Shown: positions 33,158 through 43,739, counted from the first letter of the stretch. The stretch is DNA of 64,000 nucleotides from SCTD01 sp963781675 (GCA_963781675.1 CAWAGF010000001.1:62001-126000), one strand, 5' to 3'. Notes: generated by a model not told the origin, from the letters alone. Translations and numbers: made by a program.

Positions 33158-33649
33158 CTACCGGTAGGTGAACGTGTACTTCGCGTTCGCCGAGGGACCG
33201 CCCAGGAAGTTGCAGACGCCGATGTTGATCGTCATGCCCTTCTTGGTCTTGAGGACGGCCTTCTCCGTGTTGTCGGTGCCGAGCGAGCCGGCACCGCCGG
33301 TGGCCTCGCCGCCGGTCGTGCTGCCGGCGCCCTCGGCGAGCACCTTGCCCTTGTCGTCGGTGAGGGTGATGTCCCAGTCGCCGGCGAAGCCCTTGAGCTC
33401 GACCTCGAGCGTGCCGGCACCGGTGGTCTTGATGGTCCGGGTGGTCGTGCTGACGCCCTCGAGGTCGGGGTTGACGCAGCTGTTGGTGCCGTCGACGCCG
33501 TCGACCCCGGCCAGCGGCAGCGGCACCGGGGCGCCCTGCACGGCGTAGGACTCGGTGATCGGCTTGGGCTTGGCCGCGAACGCCGGCGCGAGACCGCCTG
33601 CCGCGACCAGCAGGGACAGGGCGAGGGGGAGCGCCTTGCGAGTGTTCAC
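33158..33649 (-). CDS. Small secreted protein, GDWDL/CN family, copy 4
   Basis: The product is 163 residues from GTG 33649 with GGAGG seven bases upstream. A signal peptide (MNTRKALPLALSLLVAAGGL, then APAFA) precedes AKPKPITESY. The mature part has Cys in TNSCVNPD and IGVCNFLGGPS, the core VELKGFAGDWDITLTDDKG and a Gly/Thr-rich insertion. It is clearly related to the three copies at 19023-20471 although 13 kb away. It carries the same upstream signature (33669-33719), beginning right at the stop of the GH3 gene. Function unknown. Confidence 0.78.
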   Translation of the reverse strand: MNTRKALPLALSLLVAAGGLAPAFAAKPKPITESYAVQGAPVPLPLAGVDGVDGTNSCVNPDLEGVSTTTRTIKTTGAGTLEVELKGFAGDWDITLTDDKGKVLAEGAGSTTGGEATGGAGSLGTDNTEKAVLKTKKGMTINIGVCNFLGGPSANAKYTFTYR

Positions 33650-33668
33650 GGGTACCTCCGGGACGAGC

Positions 33669-33719
33669 GGCTGGGTGACGACTGCCGGGAGAGTTCGCCG
33701 TCGAGGCCGCTGTTCCTGC
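33669..33719 (-). promoter_or_regulatory. Shared secreted-gene promoter/leader, copy B
   Basis: Minus strand: GCAGGAA (33713-33719), 14 bases, GCGAA (33694-33698), then CACCCAGCC (33669-33677), ending 20 bases before GTG 33649. GCAGGAA starts at the last base of the TAG stop of the upstream gene. Confidence 0.55.
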
Positions 33720-35138
33720 TAGGAGGCGCGCAGACCCGCCGCGGCCCGGCGGGTGGTGAAGCGCAGCACCGGCCCCGCCGGGGCGCAGACCCCGGCGGCG
33801 TTGCACGCGCGCACGCTCCACTCGTAGGTGGTGCCGTGCTGCAGGCGGCCCTCGCCGACGCGGTACGACGCCCGGCTGCCGGAGGCGACCGGGACGCGCG
33901 CGCCGGCCGCGACGTTCCACGTGCCGGACCCGGCCGTGCGCAGGTGGAACTGCGCGGTGAGGGTCCCGCCGACGCGGTCGCGCGCGACGCCGCTGAGGGT
34001 CGGCGTGAGCGAGGCGTCCGTCGTGCCCTGCGCCGGCGCGAGCGAGGCCATCGGCAGCGGCGCGTTGGTGGTCCGCTTCACCGCGAGCACGCGCCGGGCG
34101 GAGGCGACGGCCGAGGCGCGGGGGTAGCTGCCGCGCGCGAGCGCCGCGGACACCGCGTCGATGACGCTGCCCGGGCCCGCGCCCGGGTCGACGAGCACGA
34201 CGTCGGCACCGGCGCTCAGCGCGCGCACCGCGGCCTGCGCCGGCGTGAGGTGCATGCCGATCGAGAGGGCGCCCATGTTCAGCGAGTCGGTCATGAGCAG
34301 GCGCTGCGCGCCGGCCCGCTCCCGCAGGTAGCGGTAGGCGTTCGGCGAGAGGGTCGCGGGCACGCCCTGCTCGGTCAGGCCGGGCACGTTGAGGTGGCCG
34401 ACCATCACGGCCGGCACCCCGGCCTGCAGCAGGTCCGCGAAGGGCAGCAGGTCGCGCCGCTCGAGGGTGCTCAGCGGCGGGGTCGTCGCCGCCCGGTCGT
34501 GCGTGTTGTTCGCCTGCCCGTGGCCGGGCCAGTGCTTGGCGACCGGCGCCACCCGCACGCTGCGCATGCCGGCCTGCCAGGCACCGGCGTACGCGCCGAC
34601 CGTGCCGGGGTCGGCGGAGAAGGCCCGGTCGGTCTGCTCGACGTAGTAGCCGGGGATGCCGAGGTCGGTCACCGGCGCGAGGTCGACGTCGACGCCGAGC
34701 GCCGCCATCCTCCGGCCGTACGACGCGGCCAGCACGCGCACGTCGGCGCTGCTGCGGGTGCGGCCCATGGTCTCGGCCGACGGCAGCGCGCCGAGCACGG
34801 CTCTTGAGCCGCTGCACCCGGCCGCCCTCCTCATCGGAGGCGACGATCGGCACGACCGTGCCCGCGGCGCGCAGCCGGGCCAGCCGGGCGCGCAGGTCGC
34901 TGGGCGGGGCCCCGAACAGGATGACGCCGCCGAGGCCCTCGCGCACCCAGGGCAGCGCGTCGTCGGTGCGGCTCATGTCGTAGCCGGCCAGGACCAGCTG
35001 CGCCGCGAGCTGCCGGTCGGTCCAGCCGGACGGGTCGCCCGTCGGGCCGGCCGCCGCCGCGGGGGCGGCGGGGAGCAGCGGGACCAGCAGCGAGGACAGC
35101 AGGGCAAGGGCGGGCAGCAGGCGGCGCACGGCCCGCAC
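33719..35138 (-). pseudogene. Secreted GH3 beta-N-acetylhexosaminidase-like enzyme, one frameshift
   Basis: GTG 35138 begins a signal peptide (RLLPALALLSSLLVPLLPAA) and a GH3 domain: WTDRQLAAQLVLAGYDMSRT, GLGGVILFG, VASDEEGGRVQRL. At about 34800-34805 the frame slips and continues with AVLGALPSAETMG, then VAKHWPGHGQANNTHD (the KHxPGHG motif), VMVGHLNVPGLT and MTDSLNMGALSIGM, whose Asp would be the nucleophile. A fibronectin-III-like C-terminus follows (SLTPTLSGVARDRVGGTLTA, YEWSVRACNAAG). Correcting one base gives about 472 residues. It probably removes N-acetylglucosamine from wall fragments outside the cell. The conservation of both parts favours a sequence error. Confidence 0.8.
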
Positions 35139-35168
35139 TCTCGCAGGCCGTGCGCCGTCGTGCTGCGG

Positions 35169-37445
35169 CTACGGCGTGGCGCGCCCGGACGACGCCTCGT
35201 AGCGGTCGTCGCCGTCGAAGCGCGCCTCGTACTGCTTCGCGCCGCGCGCGCTGCCGGTCGGCGAGAAGACCGCGACGCCGGAGCCGTCGGTGCTGGCGGA
35301 GCCGACCTGCTTGCCGTCGGCGAGGAAGACGACCTCGCGGTAGGCGAGCGGGCGGGTGGCGTCGTCCGCGTCCAGCACGCGCGCGGTGACGGTGCGGCCC
35401 GCGCCCCGACCGCTGCTCGTCACGCTCGTCGCGCTGTCGTCACGGACGACCTCGACGGACTGCTCCGCGTAGCTGCCGAGACGGCGGTCGTCCCCGGCGT
35501 ACTCGACGGACAGGACGTAGGAGCCGACCAGCACGTCGAGCGACTGCACGGCGGTGGCGACTCCGCGCTCGTCGGTCACGGCGGACAGGTCGCGCACGCC
35601 GCCGTCGCCGCGCAGCCGGAAGACGACGTCGGCGCCCTCGACCGGCCCCTGCTCGTCCTCCAGGCGCACCGCGACCGGCAGCTCGTCGGTCGTCTGCGCC
35701 TGGCTCGCGGCCAGCAGCTCTGCCGTCGTCGGCGACAGCGGCGGCGCCTCGGTCTGCGTGGGCGTCGGCGACGGCTCCTGGGTGGGCGTGGTCGTCGGGC
35801 TCGGCGTGCCGGTCGGGTCCGTCACGGGGGTGACGGCGCGGACCGCGGCCAGTGCGTCGATGCGGCCCTCGCCGGACATCGGGTCGTACCCCGGTGTGTA
35901 GAGGTCCTTCGCGCTGCTCGTCATCGCGGCGATGACCTGCTGCGCGGCCTCGGGGGAGCGCACCCCGCCGAGGCGGTCGTAGACGAGGGCGGCCACGCCG
36001 GCGACGTGCGGAGTCGCCATGGAGGTGCCGTCGATGGCGTTGTAGCCGGGGGTGAGGTCGCACGGGAACTCCGCGTCACGGGAGAACGTGGAGAGCACGC
36101 CCTCGCTGGCTGCGGTGCAGTCCAGCTGCGTCAGGGTGCCGGAGCCGCCCGGGGCGACGAGCGCGGCGCCCACCGGCGTCACAGGGAAGTTGCCGTACCA
36201 GGTGTTGAGGTCACGACGGTCGGTCGCGCCGACGCACACGACGTCCGCGGCGATGGCGGGGTAGCCGCACAGCGGGACGGACTCGTTGCCCGCGGCGGCG
36301 ACGACGACGACGCCGGCGGCGACCGCGCGCTCGATGGCCGGGTCGATGTCCGCGGCGAAGCCGCCGACCAGCGCGAGGGCAGAGCCCGTGCCGGGGGCAC
36401 CGGCAGCGCTGAAGCCGAGCGACATGTTGATGACGTGCGCACCGCTCTCGACGGCGGCGTCGATGGCCGCGGCGAGTCGCTCGCCGGTGGCCTCGGTCGG
36501 CGACAGCGCCTGCACCGGGAGGATCCGGGAGTCGGGGGCGACGCCGACGACGCCGGTGCCGTTGTCGGTGCAGGCGCCGATGGTCCCGGCGACGTGCGTG
36601 CCGTGCCCCTCGACGTCCTTCACATCGGCGAAGCGCGGGTAGCGGGCCGGGTCGAGCCGGACGACCTTGCCCTCGCAGGCGAAGTCCGGGTGCGTGACGT
36701 CCAGGCCGGAGTCGAGCACCGCGACGGTGATGCCGGCGCCGGTCGCGCGCGGCTCCTGCCACGCCTGCTCAGCCTGCACGAGGCGCATGCCCCACTGGCC
36801 GGAGAACTCCAGGCTGGCCGGCCCGGTGCCCTGCTCCGGGTAGAGCGGGTCGTCGACGCCGCCGCTGTAGTCACGACGCACCACGGGGCCGCTCGTGCCG
36901 GGCTCGCCACCGGGGCCGGGCTCGGCGGACGGCGTCGGCGGGAGGGTCGGCGTCGAGGTCGGTGCGCCGACGGTCAGGACCAGGTCGGTGCCTGCGCCGG
37001 TGGGGGTGGCCACGGTCAGGTAGCGGTCGCCGTCAGCGAGCGGGAACGCCACGCCCTCCTCCGGCGTCGCCGACTCGACGAGGCGGTCGTACGTGCAGTC
37101 GGCCTTGTAGACGTAGGCGAACAGGTCCACGGCGCCGGCCGCGTCCGTCCCGGTGACGGCCAGGGGGGCGCCCGGCAGGGCCACGTCCGCGGGCAGCTCG
37201 TAGGCCCACACGTCCACGCCCTGGGTGGGAGGCGGCGCGGGGCAGGTCGCGAAGTCGTAGACGAGGTCACCGGAGGCGACGCCGGCGGCCGGCACCTCGA
37301 GCCGGCCGGACGTGTCGGTGTAGGCCGCCTCGGCAGCCAGTCCGGGGAGCGCGGCGACGACGCCGAGGACGAGCGAGGCGGCGAGGCCTGTGCGCAGCGC
37401 CAGGCCTCTCCGGGACGGACGGGCAGGGGGCGCTGCTGGGAGCAC
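35169..37445 (-). CDS. Secreted S8 subtilisin-like protease
   Basis: The product is 758 residues from GTG 37445 with GGAGG upstream. The order is: signal peptide; a beta domain of about 120 residues with Cys (FATCPAPP, YKADCTYDR), like pre-peptidase domains; a Thr/Pro linker; then the catalytic domain with Asp in VAVLDSGLDVTHPDF (about 243), His in GHGTHVAGTIG (about 282) and Ser in GTSMATPHVAGVAAL (about 474); a Thr/Pro linker; and two Ig-like repeats. The triad is intact. It lies 30 bases from the GH3 gene, suggesting co-expression of two exoenzymes. It shares the upstream signature of the small secreted proteins. Confidence 0.93.
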   Translation of the reverse strand: MLPAAPPARPSRRGLALRTGLAASLVLGVVAALPGLAAEAAYTDTSGRLEVPAAGVASGDLVYDFATCPAPPPTQGVDVWAYELPADVALPGAPLAVTGTDAAGAVDLFAYVYKADCTYDRLVESATPEEGVAFPLADGDRYLTVATPTGAGTDLVLTVGAPTSTPTLPPTPSAEPGPGGEPGTSGPVVRRDYSGGVDDPLYPEQGTGPASLEFSGQWGMRLVQAEQAWQEPRATGAGITVAVLDSGLDVTHPDFACEGKVVRLDPARYPRFADVKDVEGHGTHVAGTIGACTDNGTGVVGVAPDSRILPVQALSPTEATGERLAAAIDAAVESGAHVINMSLGFSAAGAPGTGSALALVGGFAADIDPAIERAVAAGVVVVAAAGNESVPLCGYPAIAADVVCVGATDRRDLNTWYGNFPVTPVGAALVAPGGSGTLTQLDCTAASEGVLSTFSRDAEFPCDLTPGYNAIDGTSMATPHVAGVAALVYDRLGGVRSPEAAQQVIAAMTSSAKDLYTPGYDPMSGEGRIDALAAVRAVTPVTDPTGTPSPTTTPTQEPSPTPTQTEAPPLSPTTAELLAASQAQTTDELPVAVRLEDEQGPVEGADVVFRLRGDGGVRDLSAVTDERGVATAVQSLDVLVGSYVLSVEYAGDDRRLGSYAEQSVEVVRDDSATSVTSSGRGAGRTVTARVLDADDATRPLAYREVVFLADGKQVGSASTDGSGVAVFSPTGSARGAKQYEARFDGDDRYEASSGRATP

Positions 37446-37488
37446 GCGGGACCTCCGGGTGGACGCCCGTTCGGGGCATCCGGCGATG

Positions 37489-37531
37489 GGCTGGGTGGCC
37501 CTGTCTTCGCCGCCACACCTGTCTTTCCTGC
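37489..37531 (-). promoter_or_regulatory. Shared secreted-gene promoter/leader, copy A
   Basis: Minus strand: GCAGGAA (37525-37531), 14 bases, GCGAA (37506-37510), then CACCCAGCC (37489-37497), 43 bases before GTG 37445. It begins at the last base of the purC stop codon, as copy B does after the GH3 gene. Confidence 0.55.
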
Positions 37532-38424
37532 TAGGCCTCCCGAAGCCAGCTGTCGAAGCTGCTGCCGGTCAGCCGCTCGTACGCCTCGACGTACTTCTCG
37601 CGGGTCCGCTCCAGCACGTCGGCCGGCAGCTCGGGGCCGGGCGCGGTGCGGTCCCAGCCGCTCGCGTCGAGCCAGTCCCGGACGTACTGCTTGTCGAAGC
37701 TGGGCTGCGCGCGGCCGGGCTGCCACCCGTCGGCCGGCCAGAAGCGGCTGCTGTCCGGGGTCAGCACCTCGTCGCCGAGCGTCAGGGCGCCGTCACGGTC
37801 GTGGCCGAGCTCGAGCTTGGTGTCGGCCAGCAGGATCCCCCGCGCGGCCGCCACCTCGGCGCCGCGGGAGTAGACCGCCAGGGTCACCCGGCGCAGCTCG
37901 GCCGCCAGGTCCTCGCCGACCTGCTGCACGACCGCGTCGTACGGGACGTTCTCGTCGTGGTCCCCGACCGCGGCCTTGGTCGCCGGCGTGAAGACCGGCT
38001 CCGGCAGCTTCGAGCCGTCCTCCAGGCCGGCCGGGAGCGGCTGCTCGCAGACCGTCCCGGACGCGACGTACTCCTTGAGCCCGCTGCCGGTGAGGTAGCC
38101 GCGGGCGACGCACTCGACCGGGACCATCTCCAGCCGGCGGCAGAGCATCGACCGGCCGCGCAGCACGTCGGCGTGCGGCTGCAGCACGTCGGGCATCTCG
38201 CTGACCTTCGCGGTGACGAGGTGGTTCGGCACGAGGTCGGCCAGCTGCGCGAACCACCAGACGGACAGGCCGGTGAGCACGGCGCCCTTGTCCGGGACGC
38301 CGGTGGGCAGCACGACGTCGTAGGCGGACAGCCGGTCGCTGGCCACGAGCAGCAGGTGCTCGTCGTCCACCTCGTACAGCTCGCGGACCTTGCCCTTCGC
38401 GAGGAGCTTGAGCGGCAGGCTCAT
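37531..38424 (-). CDS. purC: SAICAR synthetase
   Basis: The product is 297 residues from ATG 38424 (ATGA overlap with purB). It opens with LLAKGKVRELYEVDDEHLLL and VASDRLSAYDVVLP, then CVARGYLTGSGLKEY, FTPATKAAVGDHDENVPYDA and SRFWPADGWQPGRAQPSFDK. It ligates aspartate to CAIR using ATP, giving SAICAR, in the cytoplasm. Coupling to purB places two enzymes of successive steps in one unit. The family length is usual for actinobacteria. Confidence 0.97.
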   Translation of the reverse strand: MSLPLKLLAKGKVRELYEVDDEHLLLVASDRLSAYDVVLPTGVPDKGAVLTGLSVWWFAQLADLVPNHLVTAKVSEMPDVLQPHADVLRGRSMLCRRLEMVPVECVARGYLTGSGLKEYVASGTVCEQPLPAGLEDGSKLPEPVFTPATKAAVGDHDENVPYDAVVQQVGEDLAAELRRVTLAVYSRGAEVAAARGILLADTKLELGHDRDGALTLGDEVLTPDSSRFWPADGWQPGRAQPSFDKQYVRDWLDASGWDRTAPGPELPADVLERTREKYVEAYERLTGSSFDSWLREA

Positions 38425-39728
38425 GCGAGCTGCTCGAGCCGGGCGAACACCGGCTGCAGGCGTTCGAGGTAGCGCTCGGGACGGCACACCTCGTCCAGGC
38501 GCGCCTCGTCGAGCTGCTGCCCGGCGGCGGCGGCCTCGGCGGTCAGCGTCTCGCGGAACGGCGTGCCGGTCTCCCACGTGCGCATGGCGGCGCGCTGCAC
38601 GAAGGCGTAGGCGTCCTCGCGGGACAGCCCGCCCTCGACGAGCTCGAGCAGGACCGTGCTCGTGTAGATGAGACCGCCTGAGGACTCGAGGTTGTGCCGC
38701 ATCCGGTCGGCGTCGACGACCAGTCCGGTGACCAGCCGCGTCGTGAGGTGCAGCAGGTAGTCGGTGGCGATGGACGCGTCCGGCAGGGCGATGCGCTCGG
38801 TCGAGCTGTGGCTGATGTCGCGCTCGTGCCAGAGCGGGATGCCCTCCATGACGGGGACGACCTGGGCGCGCACGACGCGGGCCATGCCGGCGATGCGCTC
38901 GCTGGCGATCGGGTTCTTCTTGTGGGGCATCGCGGAGGAGCCCTTCTGCCCCTTGCCGAACGGCTCCCACAGCTCGCGGACCTCGGTGCGCTGCCCGTGG
39001 CGCACCTCCAGCGCGAACGCCTCGCACACCGTCGCGATGACGGCGAGCGCGCTGACCCACTCGCTGATGCCGTCGCGGATCACGACCTGCGTGGCTGCGG
39101 GCGCCGGCGTCAGGCCGAGCCGCCCCGCGATCGCCTGCTCCACGGCCGGGTCGATGTTGGAGTACGTGCCGACCGCGCCGCTGATCTTCGCGACGGCCAC
39201 CGCCTCGCGGGCCCGCTTCAGCCGGTCCCGGCTGCGCGCCATGGCGAACGCGAGGTCCGCGACACGGTGCCCCCACGTCGTCGGCTCGGCGTGGATGCCG
39301 TGCGTGCGGCCGACCTTGACGGTGTCCTTGTGCTGCAGGCCGAGGTCGCGCAGGGCGGCGACCAGCGCGTCGCACTTGGCGAGCAGGATGTCGCTGGCCT
39401 CGACCAGCTGCAGCGCCAGCGCGGTGTCCAGCAGGTCGCTGCTCGTCATCCCGAAGTGGACGTAGGCCGCCGCCTCGCGCGGCTCGGTGTTGTCGGCCCA
39501 CGCGGACAGGAAGGCGATGACGTCGTGCTGGGTCACCGCCTCGATCTCGGCGACCGCCTCGGGCGTCGGCGGGGCGGCGCGCCGCACCGGCTCGACCGTG
39601 TCGGCCGGCACGACGCCCGCCTCCGCGTGCGCCTCCAGGACCAGCACCTCGACCTGGCACCAGAGCTCGTACTTGTGGGCCTCGCTCCAGACCCGCCCCA
39701 TCTCGGGGAGGGTGTAGCGCTCGATCAC
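38421..39728 (-). CDS. purB: Adenylosuccinate lyase
   Basis: The product is 435 residues from GTG 39728 with TGGAG eight bases upstream. The fumarase-superfamily signature GSSAMPHKKNPIASERI (about residues 264-280) is present, along with HFGMTSSDLLDTALALQL and VGRTHGIHAEPTTWGHRV. It cleaves SAICAR to AICAR and adenylosuccinate to AMP, releasing fumarate. It overlaps purC by four bases and follows the NlpC/P60 gene after a short gap. Confidence 0.97.
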   Translation of the reverse strand: MIERYTLPEMGRVWSEAHKYELWCQVEVLVLEAHAEAGVVPADTVEPVRRAAPPTPEAVAEIEAVTQHDVIAFLSAWADNTEPREAAAYVHFGMTSSDLLDTALALQLVEASDILLAKCDALVAALRDLGLQHKDTVKVGRTHGIHAEPTTWGHRVADLAFAMARSRDRLKRAREAVAVAKISGAVGTYSNIDPAVEQAIAGRLGLTPAPAATQVVIRDGISEWVSALAVIATVCEAFALEVRHGQRTEVRELWEPFGKGQKGSSAMPHKKNPIASERIAGMARVVRAQVVPVMEGIPLWHERDISHSSTERIALPDASIATDYLLHLTTRLVTGLVVDADRMRHNLESSGGLIYTSTVLLELVEGGLSREDAYAFVQRAAMRTWETGTPFRETLTAEAAAAGQQLDEARLDEVCRPERYLERLQPVFARLEQLA

Positions 39729-39767
39729 GGCGTGCTCCAGTCGGTCGGGAGGGGCCAGTCTCCCAGG

Positions 39768-40232
39768 TCAGCCGAAGCGGCCGACGCGGTACCGGTCGGT
39801 GTAGATGCTCTGCAGGCGCACCCGGTCCGAGCCGGTGGAGGCGACCCACATGTCGCCGCCGCCGGCGTAGACGGCGACGTGCGTGACGCGACCGCTGCTG
39901 CTGTGGATCGCGATGAGGTCACCGGGGCGCTTGTCGCTCCTGGCGACCTTCTGCGAGGCGGCGTACTGCTCGCCGCTGGTGCGCGGCAGCTCGACGCCCA
40001 GCTGCCCGAAGACGTACTGCACGTAGCCGCTGCAGTCGAAGGCGTCCGGGCCGGTGGCGCCGTACTCGTAGTCCTTGCCGTCGTGGCGGGCGGCCTCGGC
40101 CACGACGCGGTCGCCGAAGGACTGCTCCTGGGCGACGGCGACGCCCAGCACGGGGGCGGCCGAGACGACGGGCAGCAGCAGGGCGCCGGTGAGGGCGCTG
40201 ACGGCGGACAGACGGGCGACGGTGCGGGACAT
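39768..40232 (-). CDS. Secreted NlpC/P60 peptidoglycan endopeptidase
   Basis: The product is 154 residues from ATG 40232, with GGAGAT upstream. A signal peptide (VARLSAVSALTGALLLPVVS) precedes a single NlpC/P60 domain with the catalytic Cys in DAFDCSGYVQYVFGQLGVEL, His in GRVTHVAVYAGGGDMWVAS and LPRTSGEQYAAS. Such enzymes cut the stem peptide of peptidoglycan. No extra wall-binding domain is present, so it is a minimal form. The 215-base upstream region holds a possible TACACT -10 and no riboswitch that I can recognise. Confidence 0.9.
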   Translation of the reverse strand: MSRTVARLSAVSALTGALLLPVVSAAPVLGVAVAQEQSFGDRVVAEAARHDGKDYEYGATGPDAFDCSGYVQYVFGQLGVELPRTSGEQYAASQKVARSDKRPGDLIAIHSSSGRVTHVAVYAGGGDMWVASTGSDRVRLQSIYTDRYRVGRFG

Positions 40233-40391
40233 TCGGGGATCTCCGGTTCCGGGTCCGTCGTTCGTGCACCACGCCCGGACGGACAGGTGGTGGTGGAGGG
40301 GGAGGCCCGCGGCACGACGGCTCTGCGGGCGGCACCGGGGACAGACCCGCACCCGGTGCGGAGCGCACCTCAGCGGCGCGGCTCGGGCTCC

Positions 40392-40397
40392 AGTGTA
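40392..40397 (-). promoter_or_regulatory. Putative -10 of the NlpC/P60 gene
   Basis: TACACT (complement) lies about 160 bases upstream of ATG 40232. The long leader between them has GC-rich inverted segments but no family I can name. Confidence 0.3.
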
Positions 40398-40447
40398 CCG
40401 GCGGATGCCCGTTCTGAGCGGTTCGTGAGGTTCCCCACCTGACGGGG

Positions 40448-41710
40448 CTACGGGACCCGCACGCGCCCCTCGACGGCCGCCAGAGCGACGTCGGAGCGCC
40501 AGTGCCCGCCGCGCAGGGAGACCGCTGCCACGCCCTCGTACGCGCGCTCGCGGGCCTGCTGCAGCGTGTCACCGGCGGCCGTCACGGAGAGCACGCGGCC
40601 ACCGCTGGCCACCACCCGGTCGCCGTCCTGCCGGGTGCCGGCGTGCAGCACCTGGACGCCCTCCGGCAGCGCGCCCACCTGCACCGCGTCGCCCGCGGCG
40701 GGGGTGCCCGGGTAGCCCTCGGCGGCCACGACGACGGTCACCGCCGCGCCGTCCCGCCAGTCCACCGAGACGGCGTCCAGCACCCCTGTTGCCGCGGCGT
40801 GCAGGAGCCCGGCCAGCGGCGTCTCGAGCAGCGCGAGGACGACCTGCGTCTCCGGATCGCCGAAGCGGCAGTTGAACTCGATGACCTGCGGCCCCTGCGA
40901 GGTCATCGCCAGGCCCGCGTAGAGCAGGCCCGCGAACGGCGTGCCGCGCCGGGCCATCTCGTCGACGACCGGCTGCAGGACCTCGCGCTGCACCTGCTCG
41001 ACGGTGCCGTCCGGCAGCCAGGGCAGCGGCGCGTACGCCCCCATGCCGCCGGTGTTGGGCCCCTCGTCGCCGTCGCGCACCCGCTTGAAGTCCTGCGCGG
41101 GCAGCAGCGGCACGACGGTGCGCCCGTCGGACAGCGCGAACAGCGAGACCTCCGGCCCGTCGAGGTAGGCCTCCACCACCGCGACCGCACCCGGTGCCGA
41201 GAGCACGTCCCGCGCGAAGCCGACGGCGACGTCGAGGTCGCTGCCGACGTGCACGCCCTTGCCCGCCGCGAGGCCGTCGGCCTTGACGACGTACGGCGGC
41301 GGCACGGACGACAGGTGCGCCGTGCACGCCTCCGCGTCGGTGAACACCTCGGCCGCCGCGGTGGCGACCCCGGCGTCGCGCATCACCTGCTTGGCGAAGC
41401 TCTTGCTGCCCTCGATCTGCGCGGCGGCCGCGGACGGCCCGAAGCAGGCCACACCCGCCGCGCGCAGGGCGTCGGCGACGCCGGCCACCAGCGGCACCTC
41501 CGGGCCCACGACGACGAGGTCGGCGCCGACCTGCTGCGCGAGCGCCACGACCGCCCGCGGGTCGGCGACGGCCACGTCGTGGTTCTGCGCCAGCGCAGCG
41601 GTGCCGGCGTTGCCCGGCGCGCACACCAGGGCGGTAATGGCGGGGTCCCGCGCCAGCGCGAGCAGGAGGGCGTGCTCGCGCGCACCGGAGCCGAGGACGA
41701 GGACCTTCAC
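40448..41710 (-). CDS. purD: Phosphoribosylamine-glycine ligase
   Basis: The product is 420 residues from GTG 41710. It is an ATP-grasp ligase with KVLVLGSGAREHALLLALAR, GPEVPLVAGVADAL, YVVKADGLAAGKGVHVG, DFKRVRDGDEGPNTGGMGAY and VIEFNCRFGDPETQVVLALL. It joins glycine to phosphoribosylamine (second step of the pathway). TAGCGT is seven bases before the GTG and no Shine-Dalgarno is present, so it is probably a leaderless monocistronic gene. The length is normal. Confidence 0.97.
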   Translation of the reverse strand: MKVLVLGSGAREHALLLALARDPAITALVCAPGNAGTAALAQNHDVAVADPRAVVALAQQVGADLVVVGPEVPLVAGVADALRAAGVACFGPSAAAAQIEGSKSFAKQVMRDAGVATAAAEVFTDAEACTAHLSSVPPPYVVKADGLAAGKGVHVGSDLDVAVGFARDVLSAPGAVAVVEAYLDGPEVSLFALSDGRTVVPLLPAQDFKRVRDGDEGPNTGGMGAYAPLPWLPDGTVEQVQREVLQPVVDEMARRGTPFAGLLYAGLAMTSQGPQVIEFNCRFGDPETQVVLALLETPLAGLLHAAATGVLDAVSVDWRDGAAVTVVVAAEGYPGTPAAGDAVQVGALPEGVQVLHAGTRQDGDRVVASGGRVLSVTAAGDTLQQARERAYEGVAAVSLRGGHWRSDVALAAVEGRVRVP

Positions 41711-41717
41711 GGCCAGG

Positions 41718-41723
41718 ACGCTA
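41718..41723 (-). promoter_or_regulatory. Leaderless -10 of purD
   Basis: TAGCGT (complement) is exactly seven bases upstream of GTG 41710. Confidence 0.5.
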
Positions 41724-41737
41724 GTGCGGGGCGGGCG

Positions 41738-42160
41738 CTAGGCCCGCGCGTCGACCTCCGACAGCCCCTTGCGGATGCTGCGCTCCAACCCGACGGCGAT
41801 GACCCGGTCGAGCAGCGGCAGCACGGCGCCGAACTCGATCACGTAGACCAGCCGCGAGCCGGGACCCGTTGCGGAGAAGCGCATCTCGCCGCGGTGGTCG
41901 CGCAGCGGCGTCGGGCCCTTGGTGATGCGGTACTCCACGAGCTCGTCCGGCACCGCCCGCGTCACCGTCTCCTCGAACGCCGGCAGCGGGCCGACGTTGA
42001 GCCGCCGCACCGATCCCTCGCCGTTGCGCGAGGTGTCGCCGTCGCGCACCCGCGCGATGCGCGCGCCGAACAGGGCGCCGAGGTTCTCGTGCTCGGACAG
42101 GTAGGCGTAGACGCGCTCGACGGGCAGCGCGAAGTCGTGCGTGATCTCGATCCGGGCCAT
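41738..42160 (-). CDS. SRPBCC-fold (START-like) protein
   Basis: The product is 140 residues from ATG 42160, overlapping the previous stop by one base (TGATG). The sequence RIEITHDFALPVERVYAYLS, then VEYRITKGPTPLRDHRGEMR and GSRLVYVIEFGAVLPLLDRV has the strand-helix pattern of polyketide-cyclase-like START domains, which bind hydrophobic ligands. No catalytic motif stands out. It is the third gene of the purA unit. The role is unknown. Confidence 0.75.
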   Translation of the reverse strand: MARIEITHDFALPVERVYAYLSEHENLGALFGARIARVRDGDTSRNGEGSVRRLNVGPLPAFEETVTRAVPDELVEYRITKGPTPLRDHRGEMRFSATGPGSRLVYVIEFGAVLPLLDRVIAVGLERSIRKGLSEVDARA

Positions 42161-42452
42161 CAGCCCTCCAGTCTCAGGACGCGGGCGTGCAGGACCTTGC
42201 GCTGGGCGAGGGCGCAGCGCAGTGCACGGTGCAGCCCGTCCTCCAGGTAGAGCTCGCCGCGCCACTCCACGACGTGGGCGAACATGTCGCCGTAGAAGGT
42301 GGAGTCCTCGGCCAGCAGCACCTCGAGGTCGAGCGTGCGCTTGGTGGTGACCAGCCGGTCGAGCTGCACCTGCGTCGGCGGCAGCGCAGCCCACTCGCGC
42401 AGCGTCATCGCAGGGTCCGGGTACGGACGCCCTTCGCGCACGCCCTTGAAGA

Positions 42453-42456
<4 letters not shown>
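42160..42456 (-). CDS. Conserved actinobacterial protein encoded next to purA
   Basis: The product is 98 residues from ATG 42456 (ATGA overlap with purA). The sequence MIFKGVREGRPYPDPAMTLR, EWAALPPTQVQLDRLVTTKR, TLDLEVLLAEDSTFYGDMFA, HVVEWRGELYLEDGLHRALR matches a well-conserved family that automatic pipelines sometimes label as a VapB-type antitoxin. I see no toxin partner and no DNA-binding domain, so I would not use that name. The D-G-L-H-R segment recalls ParB-like nucleases. Function unknown. Confidence 0.8.

Positions 42457-43739
<1,283 letters not shown>

Noticed and set aside
40233..40447. A ydaO riboswitch upstream of the NlpC/P60 gene
   Set aside because: The conserved blocks clearly seen before the Rpf-like gene (GGGGGACCC, GGGGTGAA, CCCGACAGCT) are absent.
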